A stretch of 64,000 bases of DNA from Scatolibacter rhodanostii (GTDB lineage Bacteria > Bacillota > Clostridia > Oscillospirales > Acutalibacteraceae), in assembly GCF_900197595.1 (NCBI RefSeq), contig NZ_FZLO01000002.1:186001-250000 (forward strand), read 5' to 3'. Shown here piece after piece: positions 8,401-17,160 of the stretch. The stretch's first letter is position 1; every line of letters starts with the position of its first letter. The notes beneath the pieces are model-generated. The model worked only from the letters and a program-made list of their open reading frames with translations, was not told the DNA's origin and searched no databases. The translations under genes and the position numbers were made by a program.

Positions 8401-11400
8401 TCAAATATTTCAATCCACACTCCCGTGTGGGGAGTGACCCGAAATTTACGCAGGAGCAAAACTAGAGCTTACTCATTTCAATCCACACTCCCGTGTGGGG
8501 AGTGACCAGCCTTTCTAACTCTAAATCCATTGCAGGAGGATATTTCAATCCACACTCCCGTGTGGGGAGTGACTGCTAGTGGCTAGGTTTGCTTTTAAAG
8601 CCAGCAAATTTCAATCCACACTCCCGTGTGGGGAGTGACAGCGGGTGTTTTAAAATCTGTTAGCGGTAAAACTATTTCAATCCACACTCCCGTGTGGGGA
8701 GTGACCCGAGAGAAACACGTCAGAAAAAAATTGGTACTATTTCAATCCACACTCCCGTGTGGGGAGTGACTTTGTCAGGCGTGCCGTTGTCGCCTTTTAC
8801 GGCCGATTTCAATCCACACTCCCGTGTGGGGAGTGACCTTGGCAGAGAAAACATTACTTTTATGTCATTTAATTTCAATCCACACTCCCGTGTGGGGAGT
8901 GACTCAGAGCCCTGTTGTTGGCAGGATTTTTGGGAACCATTTCAATCCACACTCCCGTGTGGGGAGTGACCCGGCAAGCCAAGCAATAACACGGGCTTCA
9001 ATCGCCATTTCAATCCACACTCCCGTGTGGGGAGTGACCTTGAGGACACCAGCGACACACTGATGTCTTTTTTATTTCAATCCACACTCCCGTGTGGGGA
9101 GTGACGCGTATCAGCCGAAAAAATAGATACCCATTTAACGATTTCAATCCACACTCCCGTGTGGGGAGTGACGTCTTGCCTAAATCCTGCCTGATTTCCA
9201 GTACCCGACATTTCAATCCACACTCCCGTGTGGGGAGTGACTAGAGCTGATAAAATTGTTGCTGCTGTTACTGACAATTTCAATCCACACTCCCGTGTGG
9301 GGAGTGACATAGTTGTCATCCATAACAATTGCAGTTTCTAACTATTTCAATCCACACTCCCGTGTGGGGAGTGACTTGCCTTGCTCCAGTGTGATTCTTT
9401 GGATAGTTTATTTCAATCCACACTCCCGTGTGGGGAGTGACTTACCATTGCCAACCCTATTTTGCTTGAGTTGAATTTCAATCCACACTCCCGTGTGGGG
9501 AGTGACGTTTTCGGGGACGGCACGGCAGAAGCCTTGCTGACATTTCAATCCACACTCCCGTGTGGGGAGTGACCGCACCGCTGACGTTTCGAAACTAGAC
9601 AAATACATTTCAATCCACACTCCCGTGTGGGGAGTGACCCCATGCTGATTTCATCATAGCAGCACTGCCTTATTTCAATCCACACTCCCGTGTGGGGAGT
9701 GACATCTTCGATACACCGCCAGCGTTCGTTACAAATATTTCAATCCACACTCCCGTGTGGGGAGTGACTGGGCACTGTGGAGAGCCTATGACAGGAGATG
9801 GAGATTTCAATCCACACTCCCGTGTGGGGAGTGACCTGTCCCACAGGGCAAGGCTTTTGTCACGCCTGATATTTCAATCCACACTCCCGTGTGGGGAGTG
9901 ACACCGAATGACAGTGCAGAGTTGAAATGGAATCCATTTCAATCCACACTCCCGTGTGGGGAGTGACTACATGAGCTGGGCGTGATGACCTCTGCCCGAG
10001 TATTTCAATCCACACTCCCGTGTGGGGAGTGACGGTTTATAACTTTATAGGTTATACAGGCACAAAAGATATTTCAATCCACACTCCCGTGTGGGGAGTG
10101 ACTAGATACTCTTCAAAAATATTTAAAAAGCGGAAGGATTTCAATCCACACTCCCGTGTGGGGAGTGACCGTGCAATCACAACGCAAAAGCAAAATGAAA
10201 ACAAATTTCAATCCACACTCCCGTGTGGGGAGTGACGATTAGTTTTTAATGACGATTATTATGACATCGATATTTCAATCCACACTCCCGTGTGGGGAGT
10301 GACATCTTTGCAATCACAATTAGATGTCGCTACCAGCATTTCAATCCACACTCCCGTGTGGGGAGTGACAATCCACACTTTGGAGTATGTGATAGCTGAT
10401 ACAATTTCAATCCACACTCCCGTGTGGGGAGTGACATGTAAATTGTCAACCTGCCAGTTGATAATTTACAGATTTCAATCCACACTCCCGTGTGGGGAGT
10501 GACTTACATCATTCACACACCACACAACCGCCGAGGGTATTTCAATCCACACTCCCGTGTGGGGAGTGACGATTTACATATCCGAGTTTGAGGAGGTGCG
10601 CACATATTTCAATCCACACTCCCGTGTGGGGAGTGACAAATTTAAGCATATCGCAACAACCTGTGGATATGCATTTCAATCCACACTCCCGTGTGGGGAG
10701 TGACAATTATTGCCCGGAGTGTGCGGAGCGGTACCGTAATTTCAATCCACACTCCCGTGTGGGGAGTGACGCTTTTGTGTAGCTTCTCCGTTTTGCCATT
10801 TTGTATTTCAATCCACACTCCCGTGTGGGGAGTGACCTACTGTACAAGTGGTTACAGGTGATATTGACACTATTTCAATCCACACTCCCGTGTGGGGAGT
10901 GACACAATGCCGGAGCTAATAAGCTCTCAATCAAAAATTTCAATCCACACTCCCGTGTGGGGAGTGACTTTCACTTCTTCTCAATGACCCTGTTGCAGCC
11001 AAAAATTTCAATCCACACTCCCGTGTGGGGAGTGACGCGGTTATTGTCACGCCGATACAAAACTCCTGTGATTTCAATCCACACTCCCGTGTGGGGAGTG
11101 ACGCAGCGGTCTTACCTTGGTGACATTGCTGTTGCATTTCAATCCACACTCCCGTGTGGGGAGTGACCGATACAGCACAGAATATGCGATTTAGGCCTAA
11201 AAATTTCAATCCACACTCCCGTGTGGGGAGTGACTGCAAAACAGCGTATTGATGATGCTGCCTACTGGATTTCAATCCACACTCCCGTGTGGGGAGTGAC
11301 CAAATTAGCAATGCCATGAAATATATTTTAGAGGGATTTCAATCCACACTCCCGTGTGGGGAGTGACGATTTTTCTAGGCTTGAAGAAAACAGCTTGGGC

Positions 11401-11704
11401 AAAATTTCAATCCACACTCCCGTGTGGGGAGTGACAAGTATCTGAAGCAATAATAAAATATCAAGAAAAAATTTCAATCCACACTCCCGTGTGGGGAGTG
11501 ACTTCTTGTTGCATCACAATAAATCCGATAGGACAAAATTTCAATCCACACTCCCGTGTGGGGAGTGACATTGCCGATTATTTGGTGGCGCAAGAAGGTG
11601 TTACCATTTCAATCCACACTCCCGTGTGGGGAGTGACACTTGCTGGGGTGTGAGTTCTTGCCCCTCTTCGACATTTCAATCCACACTCCCGTGTGGGGAG
11701 TGAC
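5420..11704 (-). CRISPR. Type I-C CRISPR array, 95 repeats and 94 spacers
   Basis: I counted 95 copies of a 32-bp repeat and 94 spacers of about 33-37 bp. Read in transcribed (minus) sense, the repeat begins GTCACTCCCCACACGG and ends GAGTGTGGATTGAAAT. The stem is ACTCCC/GGGAGT and the 3' end is the ATTGAAAT typical of type I-C. The copies from 5691 to 11704 appear identical. The four at 5420, 5488, 5557 and 5624 carry substitutions. The one at 5420 differs at four positions and the one at 5488 has G as its first plus-strand base. All four have GCG instead of GTG in the loop. Degeneracy at this end, plus the cas2-side leader, shows that the newest spacers are near 11.7 kb and the oldest near 5.4 kb. 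Confidence 0.99.
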
Positions 11705-11872
11705 AGCAAAAAGTTATAATTTTTGCTTGTAAAAATTTAATTTGTTTGTCATATATTTTTAATTTTTTGCTTGTTCAGGTGTAAACTTTCTTTTTAAAGA
11801 TTAATATCCATTTAGAATCAATCAAAAATTGGTGCGAGCCCTCTTGTAATTTATGTTTGCTTATCCTTCGCA
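11705..11872 (-). promoter_or_regulatory. CRISPR leader
   Basis: AT-rich 168-bp stretch between the cas2 stop and the first (newest) repeat. It contains an inverted repeat GTGCGA (11832-11837) / TCGCAC (11868-11873), about 30 bases apart, next to and overlapping the cas2 stop codon. I recall similar GTGCGA-type elements from other type I-C leaders. No clear -35/-10 pair could be picked. By position it should carry the array promoter and the spacer integration signals. Confidence 0.75.
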
Positions 11873-12163
11873 CTAAACCATTAATACACCTTCTGGTTCG
11901 TAACTTGTCTTTGCACCAAAATGTTCAACCTTCGTTTTGTAATTTTTTCCTAGATAATAAAAACGTAGGCTGTCCTTTTCTTGGTCGATGATACTGCAAA
12001 GTTTATGTTGAAGCATTTTGGCCTGTGCTGCATCTAACAGACACTCAAAAACACTATTTTGCACGCGCTGGCCATAATTGACACATTGCTTTGCAATTAG
12101 GCGCAGCCTTCGTCGTCCTGCTGAATCTACTGTATTGACATCATAAGAAATAAGTACCAGCAT
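11873..12163 (-). CDS. cas2: CRISPR-associated endonuclease Cas2 (type I-C)
   Basis: A 96-residue protein, the normal Cas2 length, that forms the Cas1-Cas2 integrase with the neighbouring Cas1. It starts MLVLISYDV, the ferredoxin-like first strand with the conserved Asp, and continues with AKQCVNYGQRVQNSVFECLL, a hallmark of the I-C Cas2 clade. A GTG three codons upstream would lengthen it, but AGGTGG lies five bases before the ATG at 12163, so that start is chosen. The gene follows cas1 with nine bases between the cas1 stop and the chosen ATG, and is last in the cas operon. Confidence 0.97.
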   Translation of the reverse strand: MLVLISYDVNTVDSAGRRRLRLIAKQCVNYGQRVQNSVFECLLDAAQAKMLQHKLCSIIDQEKDSLRFYYLGKNYKTKVEHFGAKTSYEPEGVLMV

Positions 12164-12172
12164 TTCAACCAC

Positions 12173-13204
12173 CTACTTCCACAAAAAAGGAGGATATCCA
12201 TCTAAATCATCTCGCAAATATCTTGCCAGCAATAAGGACTGTACGTACGGTACTAATCCCCATGGAATTTTCTCCTTCAAATAGGGATGCGTTATCGTTT
12301 CTCGTTTTCGCTCTTGCCACGCTTTAATCACGGTTTTTCGTCCCTCATCGGTCATTAGGGTCGCTCCACTCTCTCTATCCTGAAAATCTTTGGCTTTTAT
12401 GATTCTATTATTGATTAAGGTCAGCACAAAGCGATCTGCAAAGCAAGCACGCAATTCCTCCATCAAATCCAATGCCAAAGAGGACCGCCCCGGACGGTCA
12501 CGATGCATAAATCCAACGTAAGAATCTAGTCCTACAGATTCAAGTGCTGCCGCACAATCATTAGCCAGCAAAGAATAAACAAACGAAAGCATGGCGTTCA
12601 TTTTATCTAGGGGAGGTCGTCTGCTTCTTCCTGGAAAATAAAAATTTTCTTTATCATTTAATATCATTTCGTCTAATACTGAAAAATAAGTAGCCGCCGT
12701 TTCTCCTTCTAATCCTCGCAGTGATTCCAAAGTATCCACATTTTGAATTTTAGGCAGCATATCTTGCAATATTCCCGAAGCATTTTGAAGCTTTTCTTTA
12801 TCAATTCTCATGCCATGATCTCGAATAGTTCGCTCAACGCTCCACCTAGCGTTATACACTTTTCCAAATATCATGTTCCTCGCAATACGAGAACTGGCAC
12901 TAACGTCGTCAGCTATTCGGTATTGCGTTCTTCGCAGCAACACATTTCCATTTGATTTACCTACCGCTCGTGCCAAAAAGCGACCATTTGGTGTGCAAAG
13001 GCACAAGTTGATATTGTGCTTGGCACAGGCTCCCATTAGAGAGGGACTAGCACCCGGATACGTAAAAGTGACAATATTTTCTAACGTATGAAGAGGAAAT
13101 CTTGCCAATTCTTTCTTTTCCTGCTGCACAATCACATTTTCTCCGTCAAGGCTCAGATAAGCATCAGGCGTTGTCACAAAAAGCGTGTTGAGAAGTTTCC
13201 TCAT
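12173..13204 (-). CDS. cas1: CRISPR-associated endonuclease Cas1 (type I-C)
   Basis: A 343-residue integrase that inserts new spacers at the leader end. It begins MRKLLNTLFVTTPDAYLSLD, the usual I-C Cas1 N-terminus. The C-terminal helical domain carries LEGETAATYFSVLDEMI with the metal-binding Glu, GFMHRDRPGRSSLALDLMEE with the His, and the following acidic residues. The longer frame reaching 13288 is rejected for two reasons: the ATG at 13204 overlaps the cas4 stop as ATGA, and GGAGG lies seven bases upstream. Translation is therefore probably coupled to cas4. Confidence 0.97.
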   Translation of the reverse strand: MRKLLNTLFVTTPDAYLSLDGENVIVQQEKKELARFPLHTLENIVTFTYPGASPSLMGACAKHNINLCLCTPNGRFLARAVGKSNGNVLLRRTQYRIADDVSASSRIARNMIFGKVYNARWSVERTIRDHGMRIDKEKLQNASGILQDMLPKIQNVDTLESLRGLEGETAATYFSVLDEMILNDKENFYFPGRSRRPPLDKMNAMLSFVYSLLANDCAAALESVGLDSYVGFMHRDRPGRSSLALDLMEELRACFADRFVLTLINNRIIKAKDFQDRESGATLMTDEGRKTVIKAWQERKRETITHPYLKEKIPWGLVPYVQSLLLARYLRDDLDGYPPFLWK

Positions 13205-13869
13205 AGATTTTCCTCCATATAGTCTTTGACAGAACGAATCTTCATAAGAGCCGGCAAGCAAACCTCTTTTAAAGAACAGGCATTGCAAGCTTTTGTTCGT
13301 TTCACTTTTGGTGTATATCCACGCTCGTGCAGCTGGTGCATTTCTTGCAAGGCGTCTTCAATTTCCTGTCTAAGTTCCTTAGTGAATTCCACAGGAAAGC
13401 GGCGCTTTGTCTTACCATAAAACAAAGCACCACGCTCTATTTTGCAGCACAGCATTTCTTCCAGACACATGGCTTGTCCACAAAGCTGTGCTGCATCACA
13501 ATTGTTTTCTTTTGGTTCACCGTTTTTATATTCCACCGGAAAGGGAATCCACAAGCCGTCCAAATCGTGAATGGACACCCCTGCCTCATCACGATGAAAT
13601 TCCACAACATCACATTGACCTGAAACCCCTAAACGACTGGATTTCACACTGATTCCACGGGCTATGACCGTGTTACCTCGTCTTTCTCTGTATGTTTCAT
13701 CGTGAGCACGCTCATGCATAATTTGCCCATCGATGGTACGCAGATTTTCTGCCCAAAGATTCTCAACGTGAATCAAGGCCCACTGCCGCCGACAGAAAAG
13801 AAAATGCTGGAGTCCTGATAACTGCAGAAAATCTTCTTCCGGATAGCCGCTTATTCCATTTGCGTGCAT
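13201..13869 (-). CDS. cas4: CRISPR-associated exonuclease Cas4 (type I-C)
   Basis: A 222-residue RecB-like nuclease with an iron-sulfur cluster that trims prespacers and helps select the PAM side with Cas1-Cas2. The nuclease residues are seen at H52 (GQIMHERAH), D87 (GQCDVVEF) and E113-K115 (PVEYKNGE), followed by the AAQLCGQAMCLEEM helix. Cluster cysteines are C26 (LFCRRQW) and C195, C198 and C204 near the C-terminus. The ATG at 13869 lies inside the last codons of cas7 (19-base overlap), with GAAGGTG just upstream. The overlap points to coupled translation. Confidence 0.96.
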   Translation of the reverse strand: MHANGISGYPEEDFLQLSGLQHFLFCRRQWALIHVENLWAENLRTIDGQIMHERAHDETYRERRGNTVIARGISVKSSRLGVSGQCDVVEFHRDEAGVSIHDLDGLWIPFPVEYKNGEPKENNCDAAQLCGQAMCLEEMLCCKIERGALFYGKTKRRFPVEFTKELRQEIEDALQEMHQLHERGYTPKVKRTKACNACSLKEVCLPALMKIRSVKDYMEENL

Positions 13870-14741
13870 GTCACACCTTCCGGAATCGCTATTTCATCTA
13901 CCGAAATTTCATAGTCACTATAACTGCGTGCTATCTCGACATCTTCTTTGCGTTTAACACTGACCGTCTCAAACAGCTTATAGGCAGGCGCATTGCCAAA
14001 CTCTGAATCATGCTTGAAGATAATCAGCTTCCGAACCGCCATTTTTCCTCTGGCAGCAGAATGGTCATGCTCAAACATATTGAGAATAGCTTGCCACAGC
14101 AGTTCAATATCTTCTTCTGAAAAACCTGTTGTTTTACGGGCCAAATTCGCCGAAACATAGCCCTCACAACGATATAGACCGTAAGGCACAATATATTTAC
14201 GTCCCATTTCTGTTCCCTTTTTTTCAGCATCTTTTTCAGTCGTAATGGCAACACGAGTAATCGTTACCTCCTGTGGAATAACAGGGTCAACAGAGCGGGC
14301 AAAACCAAGCTGCACAGGGCCACGAACTTGTCCGCAATTAAGTGCCGCTTTCACAAAAGTCGTCATAACTGCCCCAAAAGTACGAATATCAAAGAAGTTG
14401 CTGCACATGAAGTCCCTAATTTTTTCGTCGATCTTCTCGTCTTTTTTCTTCTTATCTTTTATGGTTTTATCGTCTGCACCAACATACTCATAGGCTTCTA
14501 AATCACTACGATTAAGCGGCACTTTCTCTTTAATATAAATGCGATAACCGCTTTCTCCCTCTTTCACGGTCTCTACATAATTTCTGATTTTTCTTTTTAA
14601 GCAAACATCTGTTACTAACCCAAAATTGGTTTCGGGGTCGATGCGAGGCATATTGCCTGCGTCGGGGTCACCATTGGGATTTCCGTTCTCCACATCAAAC
14701 AAAATAACAAATTCATATCGATTTTTAATTGCTTCAGACAT
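13851..14741 (-). CDS. cas7: Type I-C Cascade backbone protein Cas7 (Csd2)
   Basis: A 296-residue RAMP protein that polymerises along the crRNA spacer to form the Cascade filament. MSEAIKNRYEFVILFDVENG followed by NPNGDPDAGNMPRIDP is the characteristic Csd2 N-terminus, and DIRTFGAVMT and GQVRGPVQLGFARSVDP are also typical. A longer frame reaches 14786. The ATG at 14741 fits the family start and has AAGGAGG nine bases upstream. It overlaps the end of cas8c by eight bases. The C-terminus runs into cas4. Confidence 0.96.
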   Translation of the reverse strand: MSEAIKNRYEFVILFDVENGNPNGDPDAGNMPRIDPETNFGLVTDVCLKRKIRNYVETVKEGESGYRIYIKEKVPLNRSDLEAYEYVGADDKTIKDKKKKDEKIDEKIRDFMCSNFFDIRTFGAVMTTFVKAALNCGQVRGPVQLGFARSVDPVIPQEVTITRVAITTEKDAEKKGTEMGRKYIVPYGLYRCEGYVSANLARKTTGFSEEDIELLWQAILNMFEHDHSAARGKMAVRKLIIFKHDSEFGNAPAYKLFETVSVKRKEDVEIARSYSDYEISVDEIAIPEGVTCTQME

Positions 14742-15117
14742 TTTCATTTTCCTCCTTGGTTGTTTGGTTTTCATTTTTCTTTTCATAGCGTTTTTGTGTC
14801 TGATGATAATAACCTAGTTGAAAAATACCTTGATCATATAAATTGTGGTGAACCGGATAGCTGTTTGTAATCATCGCCATCAACTCCCCCATTTTTTTAG
14901 ATAAGTTAATTTTAGAGCCAATTTCCAACTTGCGTACATGCTTTTCTGACAAACTGACAATAATGGGGAACACAACAGAGGGCGTTGCACAAGCCGAAGT
15001 AAAATATTTATCCTTGATGGTTGTAACGCCACTTGCTTTATTTTGAATTTCCTCCAACACGGCAAATAACCTTCCTAAAACATAAGGTTGATAGGTTGTT
15101 TGTTCATTTAGTTCCAC
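14734..15117 (-). CDS. cas11c: Cas11c small subunit, from an internal start within cas8c
   Basis: In type I-C systems the small Cascade subunit Cas11c is known to be made by internal translation of cas8c. Here a GTG (15115-15117) in the cas8c frame is preceded by AAGGAGG (15126-15132) at eight bases. The product would be 127 residues, starting (V/M)ELNEQTTYQPYVLGRLFAV, about the size expected for Cas11c. It would share its stop with Cas8c. The ribosome binding site and start are seen directly. Production of the separate protein is inferred from the family. Confidence 0.8.
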   Translation of the reverse strand: MELNEQTTYQPYVLGRLFAVLEEIQNKASGVTTIKDKYFTSACATPSVVFPIIVSLSEKHVRKLEIGSKINLSKKMGELMAMITNSYPVHHNLYDQGIFQLGYYHQTQKRYEKKNENQTTKEENENV

Positions 15118-16494
15118 TGTTAATACCTCCTTGTGATGGTCTATTCTATCTAAATAAGCTTTTATAATGGCCGCGCGCCCTCTAGTTATAGTGCGTTCTG
15201 CGCGAATTCTCAGCTGTGTTTGCTGATAGAGTGTCGACGGATAACGCCCCCCTGTCAAAATGGCTCTGAGCATATCGCCCGACATCTGTGGAGAAGCCAC
15301 TTTTTCTCTTGCATTTTCATTCACAGTTTCACGCAAAAGCGCCCACAAAGGGATATTTTTATAGGTATTTCGATTATCCGGCACCACTTCAATTCTTTTA
15401 TAATGATTTTGTATGTTACGAATCATGCTGCCAAAACTATCACAAAAAAAGAATCTTACTGAAAGTCTGGCGGCATTGGGTGCCAATGACAGCACATAAA
15501 ATCGATTTTTAGGGTTTACTGGACTCCCTTTCCAGTTGACAACTTCTCCATTTGCCACTTTGCCCATTAAGTCATCTAAGTCATTGTCGTCTACTGTGTC
15601 TTGATTTTCTGCTGTATTGTTTGCTCCGTACATATAAGCGCCAAAACACTCTTGGGGCGCTTGCTCCGCATCTTCTGACCAATAGACAAGTGTTGAATCA
15701 CCTATACGCTTAACGTGTTCTCGTTCTGATAAAAGGTGATTTAGAACAGTTGTATAAGCAAAGGCTGCATATTTGCTGACCGGGGCATTATAATTTTGCT
15801 CTCTGCCAAAAGAACAATAGGCCGGAGCATTGAACGACACCAACGCTGCCCCACTTGACTGTGCCCCAGCTACCCCTTTAACAGAAGGATGAGTTGCTGC
15901 TGGAACCCTGCTTTCTCCTGTAATTAAACAAGGCATTTTGTCGCCTGTTTCATCTTGATCATAATACTTTTGCCAAGCCGCCTTTATCTCTTTTTCTTCG
16001 AGCGGATAGTGATTCTGGAAGTAAAAAATAAGATTAACCGAACCCTCTAGCTCTTCTATATAGGGTAGAATAAGTTCATTTTCTCTTGCTTGTGAGGCAT
16101 CCCATGTATTAAAAAATAAGCAAATCGCCTTTGCGTAATCATTATCAAGCTCCGAAAGAATCTCTTGATGCAATTGTTTGGCAGCAGCGAAGCAATCCAA
16201 CACTCTTTGTGGCTTTTCCTTGTCTCCTATGCCTAAAAAATAGGCCGCATTTTCACATAAGAAATTGGAGCTGATTCCCACTGTTTTTTTCACTCGTGCC
16301 GGCAACTCCATTTCTCTTGGTACCATTCTCTTCCCATCTTTACTCTCTGTTTTGAGCGGAAGAATAGAGAGCAGTTGCCCCTCGCTGTCAATTTCGAGTG
16401 CATGCGTGACCTTGACTCTTTCCCAACCCGGTCTGGCAATTTTGCCTTTATCGGCAAGTGCTTCATAATAAGCCACCAGTGATTGCAGTATCAT
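14734..16494 (-). CDS. cas8c: Type I-C Cascade large subunit Cas8c (Csd1)
   Basis: A 586-residue protein that recognises the PAM and starts unwinding of target DNA within the I-C Cascade complex. It begins MILQSLVAYYEALADKGKIA, as Csd1 proteins do, and contains VLSLAPNAARLSVRFFF, a conserved Csd1 stretch. The start overlaps the cas5c stop by four bases (ATGA). The C-terminal 127 residues can also be made alone as Cas11c. Length and neighbours match an intact I-C system. Confidence 0.96.
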   Translation of the reverse strand: MILQSLVAYYEALADKGKIARPGWERVKVTHALEIDSEGQLLSILPLKTESKDGKRMVPREMELPARVKKTVGISSNFLCENAAYFLGIGDKEKPQRVLDCFAAAKQLHQEILSELDNDYAKAICLFFNTWDASQARENELILPYIEELEGSVNLIFYFQNHYPLEEKEIKAAWQKYYDQDETGDKMPCLITGESRVPAATHPSVKGVAGAQSSGAALVSFNAPAYCSFGREQNYNAPVSKYAAFAYTTVLNHLLSEREHVKRIGDSTLVYWSEDAEQAPQECFGAYMYGANNTAENQDTVDDNDLDDLMGKVANGEVVNWKGSPVNPKNRFYVLSLAPNAARLSVRFFFCDSFGSMIRNIQNHYKRIEVVPDNRNTYKNIPLWALLRETVNENAREKVASPQMSGDMLRAILTGGRYPSTLYQQTQLRIRAERTITRGRAAIIKAYLDRIDHHKEVLTVELNEQTTYQPYVLGRLFAVLEEIQNKASGVTTIKDKYFTSACATPSVVFPIIVSLSEKHVRKLEIGSKINLSKKMGELMAMITNSYPVHHNLYDQGIFQLGYYHQTQKRYEKKNENQTTKEENENV

Positions 16495-17144
16495 CGGTAC
16501 ACCTCACAATCTTGTAAATCCAGCACGCCCTTTTGCAGTTGTGCCCGAAAAAACAAAGGCGTTATATTTTGACTGTCACTGTAGTCCATATCGAAAAGCA
16601 TAAATCCTAGGTCGATGTCCTCATGGGGGTAGGCTGTTTCTATATCGCCGCCCTCCCATTTTTTAAAATTGACAGGGAATTCACGAGTACCAAAACAAGG
16701 TTGATGATAACATTGCCCTTTTTCCAATCGCCGTCGCATGATATCGCTGAACTTCCCCTCATTGTCGCTAGGTACTGCTTTATCAGTCATTTCAAAATGC
16801 GCTTCAATGACATAATGCACATTTTGCAAAATCATGGCTGCCCGTTGCTGAATATCATCAGAAGCACTAATAAAGATTGGTTTCTGGCTTCCTTCCATCA
16901 CACTTTTTGCGTTTCTTCCTGATAAAACAGATTTCACCTCATTGCGGCGAACATTGGTAAATTGAATCTTTTCCATCACATAAATTTTATCAATTATCCA
17001 TCTCATACCGGGGTGCCAATAAATTGCTTCTATAATTCCTCTAGCCGCTGAGGGTGTCATCACGTCATAGCTAACACGTTCTACTTTCATTTCAGGTCGA
17101 GAGAAGCACGCATAATCTCCCCAAACCTCTACCTTAACAGACAT
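16491..17144 (-). CDS. cas5c: Type I-C Cas5c (Cas5d), pre-crRNA processing protein, altered active site
   Basis: A 217-residue RAMP protein. In type I-C, which lacks Cas6, Cas5c cuts the repeat RNA and stays on the 5' handle. The N-terminus VKVEVWGDYACFSRPEMKVE and the segment QCYHQPCFGTREFPVNF are typical. In Bacillus halodurans Cas5d the catalytic residues are Y46, K116 and H117. The matching positions here are Y42 (EAIYWHP), K131 and F132 in NEGKFSDIMRRR. The His is thus replaced by Phe (codon TTC). It overlaps cas8c by four bases and follows cas3 closely. Confidence 0.95.
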   Translation of the reverse strand: MSVKVEVWGDYACFSRPEMKVERVSYDVMTPSAARGIIEAIYWHPGMRWIIDKIYVMEKIQFTNVRRNEVKSVLSGRNAKSVMEGSQKPIFISASDDIQQRAAMILQNVHYVIEAHFEMTDKAVPSDNEGKFSDIMRRRLEKGQCYHQPCFGTREFPVNFKKWEGGDIETAYPHEDIDLGFMLFDMDYSDSQNITPLFFRAQLQKGVLDLQDCEVYR

Positions 17145-17160
17145 TCTCTATCACCTCTCA

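Noticed and set aside
7245-9803. Ten-base match (CCTATGACAG) between the spacers at 7245 and 9769
   Set aside because: Flanking bases differ and several ten-base internal matches are expected by chance.
10138-10338. Eleven-base match (TGCAATCACAA) between the spacers at 10170 and 10304
   Set aside because: The match is internal, in different reading frames, and about one such match is expected by chance among 94 spacers.
10370-10403. Spacer beginning AATCCACACT, identical to ten bases of the repeat
   Set aside because: The following bases diverge and the length of the unit is normal, so neither a partial repeat duplication nor self-acquisition is well supported.
5401-11317. Many open frames of 60-125 residues on both strands across the array, with repeating peptides such as SIHTPVWGVT and SLPTRECGLK
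   Set aside because: They are translations of the CRISPR repeats and spacers. The period equals the repeat unit and none has a ribosome binding site.
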